Of a DNA stretch of 6,899 nucleotides, positions 6,675-6,899 are shown one piece after another. The first letter of the stretch is position 1. Each line of letters begins with the position of its first letter. The stretch covers positions 1-6,899 of the forward strand of contig VGPB01000105.1 in the NCBI GenBank assembly GCA_016875695.1. Direction: 5' to 3'. This DNA is from Chloroflexota bacterium (GTDB lineage: Bacteria; Chloroflexota; Dehalococcoidia; UBA2979). A program made the position numbers and the translations under genes. The notes below the pieces were generated by a model. The model saw only the letters and a program-made list of their open reading frames with translations. It had not been told where the DNA came from and did not search any database.

Positions 6675-6899
6675 CGCCGCGTCTGCTCGCCGCCGTCGCG
6701 CTCGCCTGCGGTGAGCCCGAGCGCGCGGCCCCGCCGTCCGCCATGTTCGCGCCCAGCGCGACCGCTGCGAGCACTGCGATTCCCACTCCCCCTCGCCCCG
6801 AAGGGGAGAGGGGGAGTGGGGGGGGGGTGAGGGCGCCGTCGAGCGGTCGCCCGCCGCGGCACCGACGACCGCGTCGACCCCATCGCCCGCCGCCGAGCC
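6671..6899 (+). CDS. Putative lipoprotein, 3'-truncated, probable frame shift at a G run
   Basis: GTG 6671 overlaps the meaB TGA (GTGA). The first residues, MTPRLLAAVALACGEPE, look like a short lipoprotein signal with Cys13 in a loose lipobox (ALAC), followed by an Ala/Pro/Thr/Ser-rich linker (PSATAASTAIPTPP), as is common in exported lipoproteins. From about 6782 a palindrome replaces this with Gly/Arg/Glu-rich residues, and a run of 10 G follows. Beyond it, this frame turns Arg/Pro-rich, while frame 1 (codons from 6835) reads AVERSPAAAPTTASTPSPAAE, the same linker style as before. One extra G, or two fewer, would join the two parts. Either the G run carries an indel (real or from sequencing), or the palindrome inserted into the gene. 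No catalytic domain is reached before the window ends. The signal is short and the start weakly supported, so the call is tentative. Confidence 0.42.
   Translation, partial: MTPRLLAAVALACGEPERAAPPSAMFAPSATAASTAIPTPPRPEGERGSGGGVRAPSSGRPPRHRRPRRPHRPPPS
6782..6820. repeat. Near-perfect 18-bp palindrome with adjacent G run
   Basis: Arms 6782-6799 and 6803-6820 are inverted copies with one mismatch (G at 6795 against A at 6807), around the 3-nt loop GAA. The right arm runs into ten consecutive G (6818-6827) and then TGAGGGCG. Strand asymmetry (one arm C-rich, one G-rich) and the abrupt composition change suggest a dispersed palindromic repeat rather than coding sequence. No T run follows on either strand, so a classical terminator is not supported. 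Only one copy is present in the window. Confidence 0.65.

Noticed and set aside
6782..6827. Intrinsic terminator of the methylmalonyl-CoA operon
   Set aside because: The stem is strong, but it is followed by G on the + strand and no T run occurs on either strand, and it lies inside a likely coding frame.

Overview
The window is very GC-rich bacterial DNA, with short gaps, GTG and TTG starts, and all recognised genes on the + strand. Methylmalonyl-CoA mutase is encoded as two polypeptides (catalytic chain and separate B12-binding chain). The last gene looks like a lipoprotein with an Ala/Pro/Thr/Ser-rich linker. Together these would suit a high-GC Chloroflexota (Dehalococcoidia-like) or deep actinobacterial lineage; the taxonomy is inference and not fixed by the sequence.

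Layout. Bases 1-684 hold the 3' part of an SGNH/GDSL-type hydrolase whose expected block V histidine is read as tyrosine. Bases 810-1601 hold a multi-helix, MscS-related 'TM helix' channel-type protein, interrupted by one in-frame TAG at 1359-1361 and otherwise intact. A strong ribosome binding site then leads into a 61-residue two-helix membrane protein (1646-1831). A tRNA-Val(UAC) with an encoded CCA lies at 1990-2066, behind a plausible promoter.

Bases 2258-6674 form a methylmalonyl-CoA operon in the order: mutase catalytic subunit, DinB-like four-helix protein, methylmalonyl-CoA epimerase fused to a second glyoxalase-fold domain, mutase cobalamin-binding subunit, and the MeaB GTPase chaperone. 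Epimerase, mutase and MeaB together account for the interconversion of methylmalonyl-CoA and succinyl-CoA (propionyl-CoA assimilation, or the reverse) with cofactor maintenance. Propionyl-CoA carboxylase is not in the window. The DinB-like gene is the unexplained member; its start codon overlaps the stop of the catalytic subunit.

From 6671 to the window edge, a probable lipoprotein gene starts inside the meaB stop (GTGA overlap). It is entered by a near-perfect 18-bp palindrome followed by a run of 10 G, after which the lipoprotein-like reading continues in a different frame.

No new defence or mobile system is visible. The most notable points are the amber-split channel gene, the epimerase fusion with a degenerate second domain, the DinB-like gene inside the operon, a strong GC hairpin between the epimerase and the B12 subunit, and the palindrome/G-run at the right edge.
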